NCBI GenBank assembly: GCA_022821085.1
Contig: JAJEEG010000006.1
Location: 1,447,330-1,511,329, forward strand
DNA: 64,000 nt
DNA from: Candidatus Latescibacterota bacterium
Lineage (GTDB): Bacteria > JAAXHH01
Direction: 5' to 3'
Part shown: in pieces, positions 1-8,724 of the stretch
Position numbering within the stretch: the stretch's first letter is position 1
Layout of the letters: each line of letters starts with the position of its first letter
Translations under genes and position numbers: made by a program
The notes under the pieces: model-generated
The model's database searches: none
Told to the model about the DNA's origin: nothing
The model's input: the letters and a program-made list of their open reading frames with translations, nothing else

Positions 1-1
1 T

Positions 2-556
2 CGACGGCGGACCGATCTGCTTCGGTTGGTGCTGGACCAGGGCGCGGACGCCACCCGGATCGGCTGCGGCAGATGGGTCCTCGACGAGGAAGAATCCGCC
101 CTGCTCATCGCCCGCGGCGCCGACGTCAACTATCCCGAAGGAAAATGGATCTGGACGGCCTGTACGGGGAACAACAGCCAGCGGGACGATCCCCGATACG
201 TGCAGGCGCTGCTGGACAAGGGGGCCCGGATCGACACGGTGCTGCGCGGCGCCGGCGCCCTGCACTTCGCCGCCAAGGCCGGATTCACGGGGGTGATGGA
301 GGTGCTGCTCGACAACGGCGCGCCGGTCGACGCGCGGAGCGAGAAGGGTGAGACCCCACTGTTCTACGCGCTGAAGGCGGGTCCCCGGGCGGACATGGTG
401 GAATCGGTGGCCCTGCTGTTGGCCCGTGGGGCGGACCCGACCCATGAAGATAAACTGGGCAAGTCGCCCCTGCGGATCGCCCGCCGGATGAAGCGTCCCG
501 ACAAGGAACGCATCGTCTCGATGTTCGAAGCCGCTAGTCCTTCCGTGCCGGCGTGA
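2..556 (+). CDS. Ankyrin-repeat protein, 5' end cut by window
   Basis: The frame is open from base 2, so the true start lies outside the window and 184 C-terminal residues are visible. A TTG at 26 could be read as a start, but the upstream codons already read as ankyrin sequence (TDLLRLVLDQGADAT). About four ankyrin units follow, with motifs such as ALHFAAKAGFTGVMEVLLDN, GETPLFYALKAG and LLARGADPTHED. There is no catalytic domain in the visible part; ankyrin arrays generally bind proteins. Its last 23 bases overlap tail-to-tail with the convergent ankyrin gene at 534-1571. The partner and cellular site cannot be told from sequence. Confidence 0.85.
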   Translation, partial: RRRTDLLRLVLDQGADATRIGCGRWVLDEEESALLIARGADVNYPEGKWIWTACTGNNSQRDDPRYVQALLDKGARIDTVLRGAGALHFAAKAGFTGVMEVLLDNGAPVDARSEKGETPLFYALKAGPRADMVESVALLLARGADPTHEDKLGKSPLRIARRMKRPDKERIVSMFEAASPSVPA

Positions 557-1571
557 TTTCCTTCAGGTAGGATACCAGGGCCTCACGCTCCGGCGTCGTG
601 CCATGGATTTCAATCCCCACTTCCGCCCATACCAGCGGCGTCGTGCCGTGTTCATCGTCTGTCGCACCCGGATCGGCGCCGGCATCGACGAGCATCTTCG
701 CAATCCCGGCATCTCCGCACAAATGCAGCGGCGTCTGCCCGGAGTCCGCCCGGGCGTTCGCATCCGCGCCGCAACCCAGCAGCATCCTGACCGTTTCCTC
801 CCGTTCATGCTGCACCGCGGCGTGCAACGGCGTCCCCACCACGGCGTGCACCCCGATCTTCCCTTCGTATGCCACCATGCCTGCATCGGTCCGGAAAAGG
901 CGGGTGAGCTGGTCCGTCCTTCCCAGCACGGCAAGCTGGCAGGGATCCGCCGCCGCGCCCCGGTCGATCAGGAACTCCGCCAGCAGGCGACAACGCTCGC
1001 CCCGGGACAGCGCCGAACCCAGCGGTGTGTTGCCATCGCCGTCGGTCGTATCCAGTCGCGCTCCGTGGTCCAGCAGGATCCCGGCCGTCTCCGTGGACAA
1101 CGCCACGTGGATGGGCGGCTCTCCTCCCAGTCCCGGACGGGATGCCGCGCCGGGATCTTTCGCCAGCATTGCCCGAACGGCGGTTACATCATCCAGCAGG
1201 CACGCGGCGTGGAGGTCGAACTTCGCCCCGCCTTCGCGCAACAGCCGGGCCGCTTCCATGTGCCCCCAGTGCGCGGCCAGGTGCAGGGCAGTCCACCCTC
1301 CATAGGAATCGGTACCACCGTTCGGTTCCGCACCATTGCGCAACAGTATTTCGATGACCTTTGGGTCCCCTCGTTCCGCCGCCAGTTGAATCGGCACGGG
1401 ACGTCCTCCCCAGCGCGGGTGGGACACCGGTTCATTTACCATGCCAGGTACCTGGCAAAGGGCTGCTTCGACCCCTGCCGGATCCATCTGCCAGATGGCG
1501 GTTCGCAGTCGTTCCATGGCCGCACCGGCGTGTGAGTCCGCTTGTGGGGCGCGTTCATGGGATTCGGACAT
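534..1571 (-). CDS. Ankyrin-repeat protein
   Basis: 345-residue protein built mostly of ankyrin units (PIQLAAERGDPKVIEILLRN, GWTALHLAAHWGHMEAARLL, GTPLHAAVQHEREETVRMLL, QTPLHLCGDAGIAKMLVDAG). The frame is open further upstream to 1805, but that extension is low-complexity and would overlap the next gene. The ATG at 1571 has a GAGAGG element about 8 bases before it and gives MSESHERAPQ, so I chose it. There is no signal peptide or membrane segment, so it is probably cytoplasmic. It converges on the ankyrin gene ending at 556 and lies 47 bases downstream of the unknown protein at 1619-2311, possibly co-transcribed with it. The binding partner is unknown. Confidence 0.86.
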   Translation of the reverse strand: MSESHERAPQADSHAGAAMERLRTAIWQMDPAGVEAALCQVPGMVNEPVSHPRWGGRPVPIQLAAERGDPKVIEILLRNGAEPNGGTDSYGGWTALHLAAHWGHMEAARLLREGGAKFDLHAACLLDDVTAVRAMLAKDPGAASRPGLGGEPPIHVALSTETAGILLDHGARLDTTDGDGNTPLGSALSRGERCRLLAEFLIDRGAAADPCQLAVLGRTDQLTRLFRTDAGMVAYEGKIGVHAVVGTPLHAAVQHEREETVRMLLGCGADANARADSGQTPLHLCGDAGIAKMLVDAGADPGATDDEHGTTPLVWAEVGIEIHGTTPEREALVSYLKEITPARKD

Positions 1572-1618
1572 CTGACTATCCTCTCTTCCGTCCTGTCGAT
1601 GCATGGATGCGTGGGCGC

Positions 1619-2311
1619 CTAACTGTTTTTCTCGAGGATCCGGGATAACAACCCGTATCTGCGAACGCCAAACGGGGGATTTCGCCGGATGGACTTCAGG
1701 CGGCGTTCGCATTCCGACAACGCGTACGACCTGGCGCGTCGGGCATTGGGCGTGTCTACCTCGGACAAGGCAAGCAGGGTGTAGTAGAAGGGGAACCGGC
1801 GCCACGCCCCCGCCCCGTCCTGATGGCTCATCAGCACACCGATCCCTTCATCCAGGTGACGGGCATAGTCACCGAGACCACCCGCGGCCATGTGCCGCCA
1901 CACCGACACCGTGCATGGACCGCAGCAGAACGTTCCCCGCGGTCTACCCTTTGAGTGCGCCACCTCGAAACACCCGAGCAGTATGGACGTTGCCGCCTCG
2001 AGTTCGGGCAGCCGGACGCGCCCGACGCGGCGGTTCAGCAGGATGATCGCCCGGCAGGATTCCTCGGCGTGGATATGTCGCAGCGACGCCGACTGAAGCC
2101 GCTCGCCCGTGAAGGTGTAGAGTTTGGACCGGCTGTCCTGATCCGTAACGCCGAACGTCCCGGCATAGGCGGAATTCGCGCCGAAACGGCCGGCCAGCCA
2201 GTCCAGGGTCCGTTCTGCTTCGGTCCGGTCGAACGGTTCGCCAAGGAAGTGGCGTTCGTTGATACGATCCAGCGTAATGGAGAGACTGTGGGGATGAGGT
2301 ATGCTGTCCAT
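1619..2311 (-). CDS. Uncharacterised protein, possible alpha/alpha-toroid fold
   Basis: 230-residue protein that I do not recognise. The start ATG at 2311 follows a GGAAAG element. The middle contains a Cys-rich stretch (GTFCCGPCTVSVWRHMAAGG) followed by GVLMSHQDGAGAWRRFPFYY and LLALSEVD. The order helix, hQxDGxW, helix is loosely like terpenoid-cyclase or prenyltransferase-type alpha/alpha toroids, but this is only an impression. The C terminus is basic (ECERRLKSIRR). No signal peptide is visible. It is divergent from the sialidase-like gene at 2451, with overlapping promoter-like sequence between them. It could act with the neighbouring ankyrin gene only in the sense of sharing a transcript. 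Confidence 0.65.
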   Translation of the reverse strand: MDSIPHPHSLSITLDRINERHFLGEPFDRTEAERTLDWLAGRFGANSAYAGTFGVTDQDSRSKLYTFTGERLQSASLRHIHAEESCRAIILLNRRVGRVRLPELEAATSILLGCFEVAHSKGRPRGTFCCGPCTVSVWRHMAAGGLGDYARHLDEGIGVLMSHQDGAGAWRRFPFYYTLLALSEVDTPNARRARSYALSECERRLKSIRRNPPFGVRRYGLLSRILEKNS

Positions 2312-2361
2312 GGTCTTTCCGGGTTCCCGCCAGGGATCGATTTGCCGGTCGTTACACCCGA

Positions 2362-2396
2362 ATTATATTGACAATAAAGAGAATACGCCAGAACAT
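2362..2396. promoter_or_regulatory. Back-to-back promoter-like elements between divergent genes
   Basis: On the minus strand 2367-2362 reads TATAAT, a perfect -10, about 50 bases before the ATG at 2311, but the -35 is poor. On the plus strand TTGACA (2368-2373) is a perfect -35 with a weak GAACAT at 2391-2396 after 17 bases, ahead of the ATG at 2451. The two elements abut, so the divergent genes may share control. This rests on sequence match only. Confidence 0.33.
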
Positions 2397-2450
2397 CATC
2401 CTCGCTTTACACACTTTGCCCGCTGGATCCAAGCACCATCAAGGTCTACC

Positions 2451-3623
2451 ATGCAACACCGAATCGTTGTGAAAGAAAACGGACGCTACAACGCGTTCCC
2501 CGTATTGAATCGACTTCCGGACGGACGGTTTTCGATCGGCTGCATTTCTTCGCCTTTCGGGGATCACTACGGTCTGGGAGACTGGCTGACGTTCGTGTCA
2601 CGCGACGACGGACGGACCTGGGCGCCGTCGGAAGATCCTTTGCTGCCGCCCAACTGGCCGGGAACATCGCCGAGGGAGCGGTACGACAGGCTCTCCGGCG
2701 TCTTACCCGACGGCACCTTGATCGCGGTGGGTTCGGTGGGACAGGAAATGTGGACGCTGGACCGCAGGGAGGAAGCCGAGGCCCGCGGCCTGCGTTTCGT
2801 GGAGGATGAGACGTACACGTCCCTTTTTCCGGAAAAGTTGATCATCCTGGGGCATCGGCTGTCGGTGATTCGATCCCGTGACGGGGGACATACCTGGGAC
2901 CGGCGCACCTGGAACGTGCCGGGCTATGAATGCACGGTCGGTTTTCCACGCGGGACCATTCTCGAAGACGGTACGTGGCTGTTTCCCATATACACGATGC
3001 GCGCCGGAGGAGGAAGCGACTGCCTTCTGTTCCGGTCCGGCGACAACGGGGAGACCTGGCGTCTTCATGAGGCGGTGGCGCGAATCGGCAGCGAATGGGC
3101 CCTGGTGGAGACGGAGCCGAACCGGGTCCTGGGCCATATCCGCTCGACGTGTTACTGGGATCCGGCTGCCGTTGAGCGTACCTATCACAAGGACCGGTTC
3201 TACACCCTGGAAGTCTGGTCCGAAGACGGCGGCAGGACCTGGACGTGCCCGGTCGAGACGTCATTCGAGGGCTATCCGAACCACCTGCTCAAACTGCGTG
3301 ACGGACGGATTCTGTGTACTTACGGCTATCGCCGCGCCCCGATGGGCATACGGGCCTTGATCAGTGAGGACGGCGGACGCACCTGGGACACGGACCACGA
3401 ATACGTGCTCCGGGATGACGGCGGTGGTGTTTCAAGTGAGTGGTCGCCGGAGAAGCGTCCCCGGATGGGCGGAGCGGACGTGGGCTATCCGATTTCAGCG
3501 GAACTGAATGACGGTACCATCCTGACCGTCTATTACATCACGACGGAAGATGACATCACCCATGTCGCCGCCACCCTCTGGCATCCTGACCGGGACAGGC
3601 CACCAGGGCTACGTGGAGCGTGA
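2451..3623 (+). CDS. Sialidase/BNR-repeat family protein (beta-propeller)
   Basis: 390-residue protein with at least five Asp-box (BNR) motifs: SRDDGRTWAPS, SRDGGHTWDR, SGDNGETWRL, SEDGGRTWTC and SEDGGRTWDT. These mark the blades of a sialidase-type six-bladed propeller. The frame is open to 2301, but the ATG at 2451 has AAGG seven bases upstream and begins MQHRIVVKENGRYNAFP, as such proteins usually do. There is no signal peptide, so it would be cytoplasmic, unlike classic secreted sialidases. Many Asp-box proteins act on other glycosides or only bind glycans, so neuraminidase activity is not established. It is divergent from the gene at 1619-2311. Confidence 0.85.
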   Translation: MQHRIVVKENGRYNAFPVLNRLPDGRFSIGCISSPFGDHYGLGDWLTFVSRDDGRTWAPSEDPLLPPNWPGTSPRERYDRLSGVLPDGTLIAVGSVGQEMWTLDRREEAEARGLRFVEDETYTSLFPEKLIILGHRLSVIRSRDGGHTWDRRTWNVPGYECTVGFPRGTILEDGTWLFPIYTMRAGGGSDCLLFRSGDNGETWRLHEAVARIGSEWALVETEPNRVLGHIRSTCYWDPAAVERTYHKDRFYTLEVWSEDGGRTWTCPVETSFEGYPNHLLKLRDGRILCTYGYRRAPMGIRALISEDGGRTWDTDHEYVLRDDGGGVSSEWSPEKRPRMGGADVGYPISAELNDGTILTVYYITTEDDITHVAATLWHPDRDRPPGLRGA

Positions 3624-3647
3624 GCAACTGGCGCTGCTTATTTGCGC

Positions 3648-5357
3648 TCAGGAAACGGCGCCGGCTCGTCTCAGTCGCTCCACGATGGCAGTGTGACCGT
3701 ACCGTTCGGCCCAGGCGAGCGGCGTGGTCCAGGGTTCCCCGTCGGGTTGCGGATCGGCCCCGTGCTCGAGATAGAGTTCGACCAGCGCATCGCGGCCCCA
3801 GCGGGCCGCCCAGGCCAGAGGCGTGGAATGAAGCAGCGAATCCCTTCCTTCGAGCGAAGCGCCGTATTCGAGGAACAGGCGCGCGAACTCGATCCGTTCG
3901 TCCTCTTTCAGATTTGGCTGGCCCCAGACTTTCCCGGTAGCCGCGATATAATGCGGAAGTGAGGTGTCGCGCCGGCCCTTCACGTTCGGGTCCACCCCGT
4001 GTTCCAGGAACATGCGAAGGATCTCCGGGAATACGGAACGATCGAAATCCCGGAACTTGCGATGAGGAGCGCAGGGCCAGATGCCGATGGGCTGGATGAC
4101 GAGTCGGTACCAGCGGGGATCGTCCAGCGCCCAGTCCAGTTTGCGCAGGCACACGCCGACGACGCTGGGATCGCCACCGCAGGCGGCGCCCCAGAGGATC
4201 TGTTCGACCAGGTCGGGCTGCAGGTTCAGTGCCATGACCGCGGCCGAGGTATCGCATTCCAGTGCCGCGCCGTCCGGCGTCATCGTTCCCCCGTAGCGGT
4301 ACAGCAACCGCTTCATGCGTTCGTCCCGGTTATTGTAGGCGCGGCTCATGGGATTGCCGGAAGCATAGACGGCGGCATTGGGATCGGCGCCCCTTTCGAG
4401 CAGCAGCTGCGCGATATCGTACTGGCCGTCGCCTGCCGCGATCCACAGCGGTTCGCCCCAGTTGTACGTCTCTTCCTCCAGGGACTGGATGCGGTACCGC
4501 TGGTCCGGATCCATGCCGAGATCGAGCAGTAGCTTCACCATCTCGTACCTGTTATGTCGGACAGCGTCATCCAGCAAGTGGGTTTCGGTTTGAACATCCG
4601 GTTCGAACAGGCCGGGGTGACTCTCCGCGACCTGGCGAACGGCTTCCGCGTCTCCCAGCATCACGTTCGTTCGCAGGCTCCTGGGGGCACCCGAGCTCAT
4701 GAGGATCCCGGCGGCCATGAAACACCCTTCCGACTGCCGCCGATCCGTTGAGGCCGTTTGATCTACGGCCAGTTCGAGGGGGGTACGGTCTTCGAGATTG
4801 GTCTTGCCTGTGTCGGCCTTGACCGCCAGCAGCGCCTGAACGAGTCCGGGATGGCCGTGACTGGCCGCGTGGTGCAGGACCGTATTCCCGTCTTCGTCGC
4901 AGGCCTCCGCGAGTTCGGGCGCGGCGTGAATCTCCCGCATCGCGCCGGCAACGTCGCCATCCGCGACTTTCCTGGCGAGGAGCACCACTTCCGGCGCAAC
5001 GGTCAGATTGGGACAGAGATTCGCTTGCCGCCTCCGCTCCATTTCCTCGTTGATCGTTTCTATGACATCATCAAACCCACGGTCGCGGGCCATGACCAGG
5101 GGCGTGGAGGCATCGCGGTGGGGATAGACGCCCTGGTTCGGGTCGGCCCCCGCGGCCATGAGCGCGGATACCGCGTCGATCCGGCGGTTCATTACCGCGT
5201 GGTGCAAGGCGCGGTGCTCGTCGTAGGACGCCGTGTCCACACCCACCAGGTGGGGCGCTACGGCCAGAATGGAGTTGAGGCGCTTCAAGTCTCCATCGGC
5301 CGACGCCTCGCAAAGCTCGGCTACGGTGAAGGCGCTGGAGGTCGTCTCGCTGGTCAT
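3648..5357 (-). CDS. Large ankyrin-repeat protein
   Basis: 569-residue protein of many ankyrin units, for example DEHRALHHAVMNRRIDAVSA, GNTVLHHAASHGHPGLVQAL, GEPLWIAAGDGQYDIAQLLL and STPLAWAARWGRDALVELYL. The start ATG at 5357 overlaps the stop of the upstream SRPBCC gene in an ATGA, so the two are probably translationally coupled. The N terminus (MTSETTSSAFTVAELCEASA) shows no signal sequence. The stretch around residues 330-480 keeps the length of repeats but loses the consensus, and may be degenerate repeats or a different helical domain. It is the second largest of the ten ankyrin genes here. Partner unknown. Confidence 0.88.
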   Translation of the reverse strand: MTSETTSSAFTVAELCEASADGDLKRLNSILAVAPHLVGVDTASYDEHRALHHAVMNRRIDAVSALMAAGADPNQGVYPHRDASTPLVMARDRGFDDVIETINEEMERRRQANLCPNLTVAPEVVLLARKVADGDVAGAMREIHAAPELAEACDEDGNTVLHHAASHGHPGLVQALLAVKADTGKTNLEDRTPLELAVDQTASTDRRQSEGCFMAAGILMSSGAPRSLRTNVMLGDAEAVRQVAESHPGLFEPDVQTETHLLDDAVRHNRYEMVKLLLDLGMDPDQRYRIQSLEEETYNWGEPLWIAAGDGQYDIAQLLLERGADPNAAVYASGNPMSRAYNNRDERMKRLLYRYGGTMTPDGAALECDTSAAVMALNLQPDLVEQILWGAACGGDPSVVGVCLRKLDWALDDPRWYRLVIQPIGIWPCAPHRKFRDFDRSVFPEILRMFLEHGVDPNVKGRRDTSLPHYIAATGKVWGQPNLKEDERIEFARLFLEYGASLEGRDSLLHSTPLAWAARWGRDALVELYLEHGADPQPDGEPWTTPLAWAERYGHTAIVERLRRAGAVS

Positions 5358-5875
5358 GTCTGCTTCTCCTCGTCTGAATTGCCTGAGTCGTCATTGCTGT
5401 TGTCGTTGCCCTCGACCAGGTGGCCGTATCGTTCCGCATAGACCTTCATGAGATCGTCGTAGCGGTCTTCCACGGTGGTCCCGGCCAGATACGGTCCCAG
5501 GTGGTCGATGAAGGCGTGCCAGCCCGCGGCGAATCCCATCAGGATGTCCGGGGTGACATGGGAATTCGTGAATCGAAGCCGCGTGCCGTCTTCACAGGGT
5601 TCAAGCTCCCATCTGACCACGGAGAGTCCCCAGGTATAGGCGAACACCCGTTCCGGGACCCATTCGCAGACCGTGCCTTCCAGGTTTCCCTCCGACTTGA
5701 AGTCCACGAAGATCCTGCCGCCCAGGCGGCGGTCCACCGTGGCTTCGTACTTCATCCAGGCCGAGATTCCCTCCGCCGTCGTAACGGCATCCCACACCTC
5801 CGAGACCGGATGGGCGTAGGTTCGTTCGATGTCGATACAGTATTCCGGCGTTATCCCGGCCAATGGTTCTGCCAT
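5354..5875 (-). CDS. SRPBCC (AHSA1/START-like) domain protein
   Basis: 173-residue protein of the START/Bet v1-like superfamily, AHSA1-type. The typical opening (DIERTYAHPVSEVWDAVTTA), a Trp in the first helix (ISAWM), an LGGRIFVDF strand, a GTVCEWVPERVFAYTW segment and a WELEPCEDGTRLRFTN strand are all present. Such proteins have a hydrophobic pocket and bind lipids or small ligands; in bacteria most have no assigned role. The tail after about residue 155 is Asp/Asn/Ser-rich and probably disordered. Its stop overlaps the start of the ankyrin gene at 5357 (ATGA). It has no signal peptide and is likely cytoplasmic. Confidence 0.86.
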   Translation of the reverse strand: MAEPLAGITPEYCIDIERTYAHPVSEVWDAVTTAEGISAWMKYEATVDRRLGGRIFVDFKSEGNLEGTVCEWVPERVFAYTWGLSVVRWELEPCEDGTRLRFTNSHVTPDILMGFAAGWHAFIDHLGPYLAGTTVEDRYDDLMKVYAERYGHLVEGNDNSNDDSGNSDEEKQT

Positions 5876-6111
5876 AGTGATTACTGCGCTGTATTATTAG
5901 TGTCAGTTTGAACGTTCGACGTTACAAATACCTGATCTATCGGTGCGGAGTTCGTGATTCCGATGGGTAGAATGCGCGATCCGGTGAACTACAGCGGACC
6001 TGGATAACCGGCGAGTATATCGACGTTTGTATTGACAGCACCACCCGGCGGCACTAACCATGTCCTATCAGCGCCACCAACCATGTTTTGTAGATATTAT
6101 GGGAGATGGAA

Positions 6112-6906
6112 ATGCGGTTTGACAAGGAAAAACAGTGGATCGGCGCCGTGTATGCCGGTGATCTCGAACTGATGTCCGAGATGCTGGCCGAAGCCCCGTC
6201 GCTGGCGGACTTCAGGCATAAAGCCTTCGACGATCCATACCGGGAAGGCCGCTTTCCTGTCGCCACCCTGGCCTATGCCGTGTGTGGTCCGCCGCATCAG
6301 CAGATCGATTGGCGCCAGGTCGAGCGAAGGATCAACTATGATATGGTCAAACTGCTGGTCGAAGCCGGGGCCGATCCCAATATCGACAACATCCACGGCC
6401 GGCCACTCTGCCTTTGTCGGGACGAACGCATAGCCCGGTACCTGATCGATCACGGTGCCGACATCAACCGGTGGCACGACAACGGGGGCGCGCCGGTGTA
6501 TTTCGCGGTGTGGCAGATCGACCCCGAACGGCTGAAGATGCAGATCGGGCTGGGTGCCGATCCCGGTCAGATCAATCCCCACAACGGGTCATCCGCCTTC
6601 CATTCCGCCGCGGAAGTCAGGCCAGGTGACGAACAGGTTGCCGATCACCTCGAGATCATTCACATTCTAAAGGAAGCCGGCCTGGATCCGAACCACCGTG
6701 CGGGAATCGGCGTTCAGTCGGACTGGGGCCCCGTCTACCAGGGCGATGCGCCGCTGCACATGGCCGCCCAGCTGAACCGGCCCGAAGTGATCGAAGCGCT
6801 GATTGCCGCAGGTTGCGACCGGTCCCAGACCAACGTCGACCATGAAACACCGCGCGAAGTAGCCCTGCGGGTACGGCGAAACGAGGACGTCGTCCGACTG
6901 CTCTAG
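6112..6906 (+). CDS. Ankyrin-repeat protein
   Basis: 264-residue ankyrin protein. Two in-frame ATGs occur at 6106 and 6112; GGGAG at 6101-6105 is spaced correctly only for 6112, so I chose that one (MRFDKEKQWIGAVYAG). Units include MVKLLVEAGADPNIDNIHGR, IARYLIDHGADINRWHDNGG, ILKEAGLDPNHRAG and APLHMAAQLNRPEVIEALIA. The opening KQWIGAVYAGDLELMSEMLA resembles a capping repeat. No signal peptide or enzymatic domain is present. A TTGACA at 6032-6037 could be a -35 element, but the matching -10 is weak. It is divergent from the SRPBCC-ankyrin pair and followed by an SDR gene on the same strand. Confidence 0.86.
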   Translation: MRFDKEKQWIGAVYAGDLELMSEMLAEAPSLADFRHKAFDDPYREGRFPVATLAYAVCGPPHQQIDWRQVERRINYDMVKLLVEAGADPNIDNIHGRPLCLCRDERIARYLIDHGADINRWHDNGGAPVYFAVWQIDPERLKMQIGLGADPGQINPHNGSSAFHSAAEVRPGDEQVADHLEIIHILKEAGLDPNHRAGIGVQSDWGPVYQGDAPLHMAAQLNRPEVIEALIAAGCDRSQTNVDHETPREVALRVRRNEDVVRLL

Positions 6907-6987
6907 GCCGGCGAGGGGCAGCACCCTGCGAGAAACGCCCGGCGTCGAGCACTCCTATTCGGGTTTCGTAGAACGGTAGAACAGGCC

Positions 6988-7737
6988 ATGTCTTACGACT
7001 TCACCGGCAAAGCCGTCCTGGTAACCGGTGCGTGCAATGGAATCGGGCGTTTCACGACGATCGCCCTACTGGAGGCCGGCGCTTCGGTGACCGTGGCGGA
7101 CCTGACGCCCTGTCCACGTAGCCTGGAGCTATTCCGGACACGCAGCGGGAATGTGCACTTCATTTGCACTGATGTAACCGACGCCGCCCAGGTCCGGGCA
7201 GCGGTACGGCAGACCCGAAAATGCTTCGGACGCCTGGATTTCGCGGTAAACAACGCGGGTGTCTACAGGTACGAGGCACTGACGCACAAGTGGAGAGAAG
7301 ACCGGTGGGACGACATGATCGACGTCAACCTCAAGGGCGTCTGGCTCTCCATGAAATACGAGATTCCCGCCATGCTCGACCAGGGTGGCGGGGCTATCGT
7401 GAACGTCTCTTCCGTCGCCGGCCTTGTGGGCATAGGCGGCATGTCCGCCTATGCCGCCAGCAAGCACGGCGTGATCGGCCTGACGAAATCCGCGGCGCTG
7501 GAATACGCCCGGGAAGGCATTCGAATTAACGCGGTATGCCCCGGCAGCCTGGCCCGTCCGTCCCTTCGCTTCCCGCGCGTCTTTACAGAGGTCAAAGAGG
7601 ACGACGGACGGCACCCCATGGGACGGTTTTGCACGGGCGAAGAAGTGGCGGACGCTATTCTCTGGCTGTGTTCGGACCGGTCATCCTTTACGACGGGACA
7701 CGCCCTGACCGTAGACGGTGGGTGGGCGGCCCGTTGA
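6988..7737 (+). CDS. SDR family oxidoreductase
   Basis: 249-residue classical short-chain dehydrogenase/reductase. The cofactor motif is TGACNGIG near residues 14-21, the NNAG motif follows in the middle, and the catalytic triad is a Ser in NVSSVAG with YAASK. An Asp at the end of beta-2 (VTVADLTP) suggests NAD(H) rather than NADP(H). The C-terminal TVDGGW is typical. The substrate cannot be told. It lies 81 bases after an ankyrin gene and 85 before a ZIP transporter on the same strand. It is likely a soluble tetramer as known for the family. Confidence 0.92.
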   Translation: MSYDFTGKAVLVTGACNGIGRFTTIALLEAGASVTVADLTPCPRSLELFRTRSGNVHFICTDVTDAAQVRAAVRQTRKCFGRLDFAVNNAGVYRYEALTHKWREDRWDDMIDVNLKGVWLSMKYEIPAMLDQGGGAIVNVSSVAGLVGIGGMSAYAASKHGVIGLTKSAALEYAREGIRINAVCPGSLARPSLRFPRVFTEVKEDDGRHPMGRFCTGEEVADAILWLCSDRSSFTTGHALTVDGGWAAR

Positions 7738-7822
7738 ATAGCGTACTGCTTCTGGACCTTGAAATCCCGGGGGGAACCACTATTAGTTCTTCGATGTCTT
7801 CGACGACTGGAGTATCTACCTC

Positions 7823-8680
7823 ATGTCCCTGTTGACTTTCAAGCTACTATCCGCGGCCGCGATACTCGCTATCGCGGTGATCGGCGGGCTGATCCCCCTC
7901 TACGCCGCCCGACACGAAAACAGCCGGCGGTTTTTCTCGCTGGGGAACGCTTTCGCTGGCGGACTCTTTCTGGGCGTCGGCTTTATCCACCTGCTGCCGG
8001 AGGGGATAGAGAAGCTCGAAGGGGTCACGGATTACCCCCTGGCCGCGCTGCTGGCCGCGATCGGCCTGGTGGGATTGCTGCTGATCGATCGCGTAGTCTA
8101 TGGGGAGCACCACGACACCGGGCATTCCGAGGACGGGGAACAAAACTGCATCTACCCGTACGTGCTGCTGGTGCTGCTTTCGGTCCATTCCGTCATCGCG
8201 GGCATATCCCTCGGCATCGAATCCCATTTTACGGGACTGGCCATCATATTGCTCGGGATCCTCTGCCACAAGGGATCGGCTGCCTTCGCCCTGATGATCA
8301 GCGTGCTTCGGGCCGGCATCGAACAGCGGCGTCACCGCCCCATCCTGGCGGTTTTTGTTTCGATGACGCCGTTGGGCGTTCTGATCGGAATGGGGGCCGC
8401 CATGACCCTGCATGAGAGCGAAACCGTCACGACCATAATCGAGGGGAGTTTCAACGCCCTCGCCGCGGGTACGTTTATTTACGTGGCGATCATCGACATC
8501 ATCGACGCAGAACTATCGAGGCGCAATGTACGCGTGGCGAAATTCGTCATGAGCGTACTCGCCGGCGAAGACGACCAGCCCATGCCTACCCGGGACCACG
8601 ACCGCGTGTTCAAATTCGCCCTGGTCATCCTGGGTATCGGACTGATGGCGCTGCTGGTGGAATGGGCGCACGCCCACTGA
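7823..8680 (+). CDS. ZIP family divalent metal transporter
   Basis: 285-residue integral membrane protein with about eight hydrophobic helices. The ZIP signatures are clear: VHSVIAGISLGIE in the fourth helix and CHKGSAAF in the fifth, which supply the His/Glu metal-site residues known for this family, plus HLLPEG near residue 53. A His-rich loop (GEHHDTGHSEDGEQN) lies between helices 3 and 4, typical of Zn(II) or other divalent cation importers. The ATG at 7823 follows GGAG by about 10 bases. It is predicted in the inner membrane, and metal preference (Zn, Fe, Mn) cannot be decided. Confidence 0.92.
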   Translation: MSLLTFKLLSAAAILAIAVIGGLIPLYAARHENSRRFFSLGNAFAGGLFLGVGFIHLLPEGIEKLEGVTDYPLAALLAAIGLVGLLLIDRVVYGEHHDTGHSEDGEQNCIYPYVLLVLLSVHSVIAGISLGIESHFTGLAIILLGILCHKGSAAFALMISVLRAGIEQRRHRPILAVFVSMTPLGVLIGMGAAMTLHESETVTTIIEGSFNALAAGTFIYVAIIDIIDAELSRRNVRVAKFVMSVLAGEDDQPMPTRDHDRVFKFALVILGIGLMALLVEWAHAH

Positions 8681-8724
8681 CCGGCGGCGAACGCTCCGCG
8701 CGGCACGGCGAACGTCCCGTGCAC

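Noticed and set aside
603-1535. 310-codon plus-strand open frame
   Set aside because: Antisense to the ankyrin gene 534-1571; no recognisable domain.
6032-6060. Promoter before the ankyrin gene at 6112 from the TTGACA at 6032
   Set aside because: The -10 at the right distance (TAACCA) matches only two of six bases, so I did not list it.
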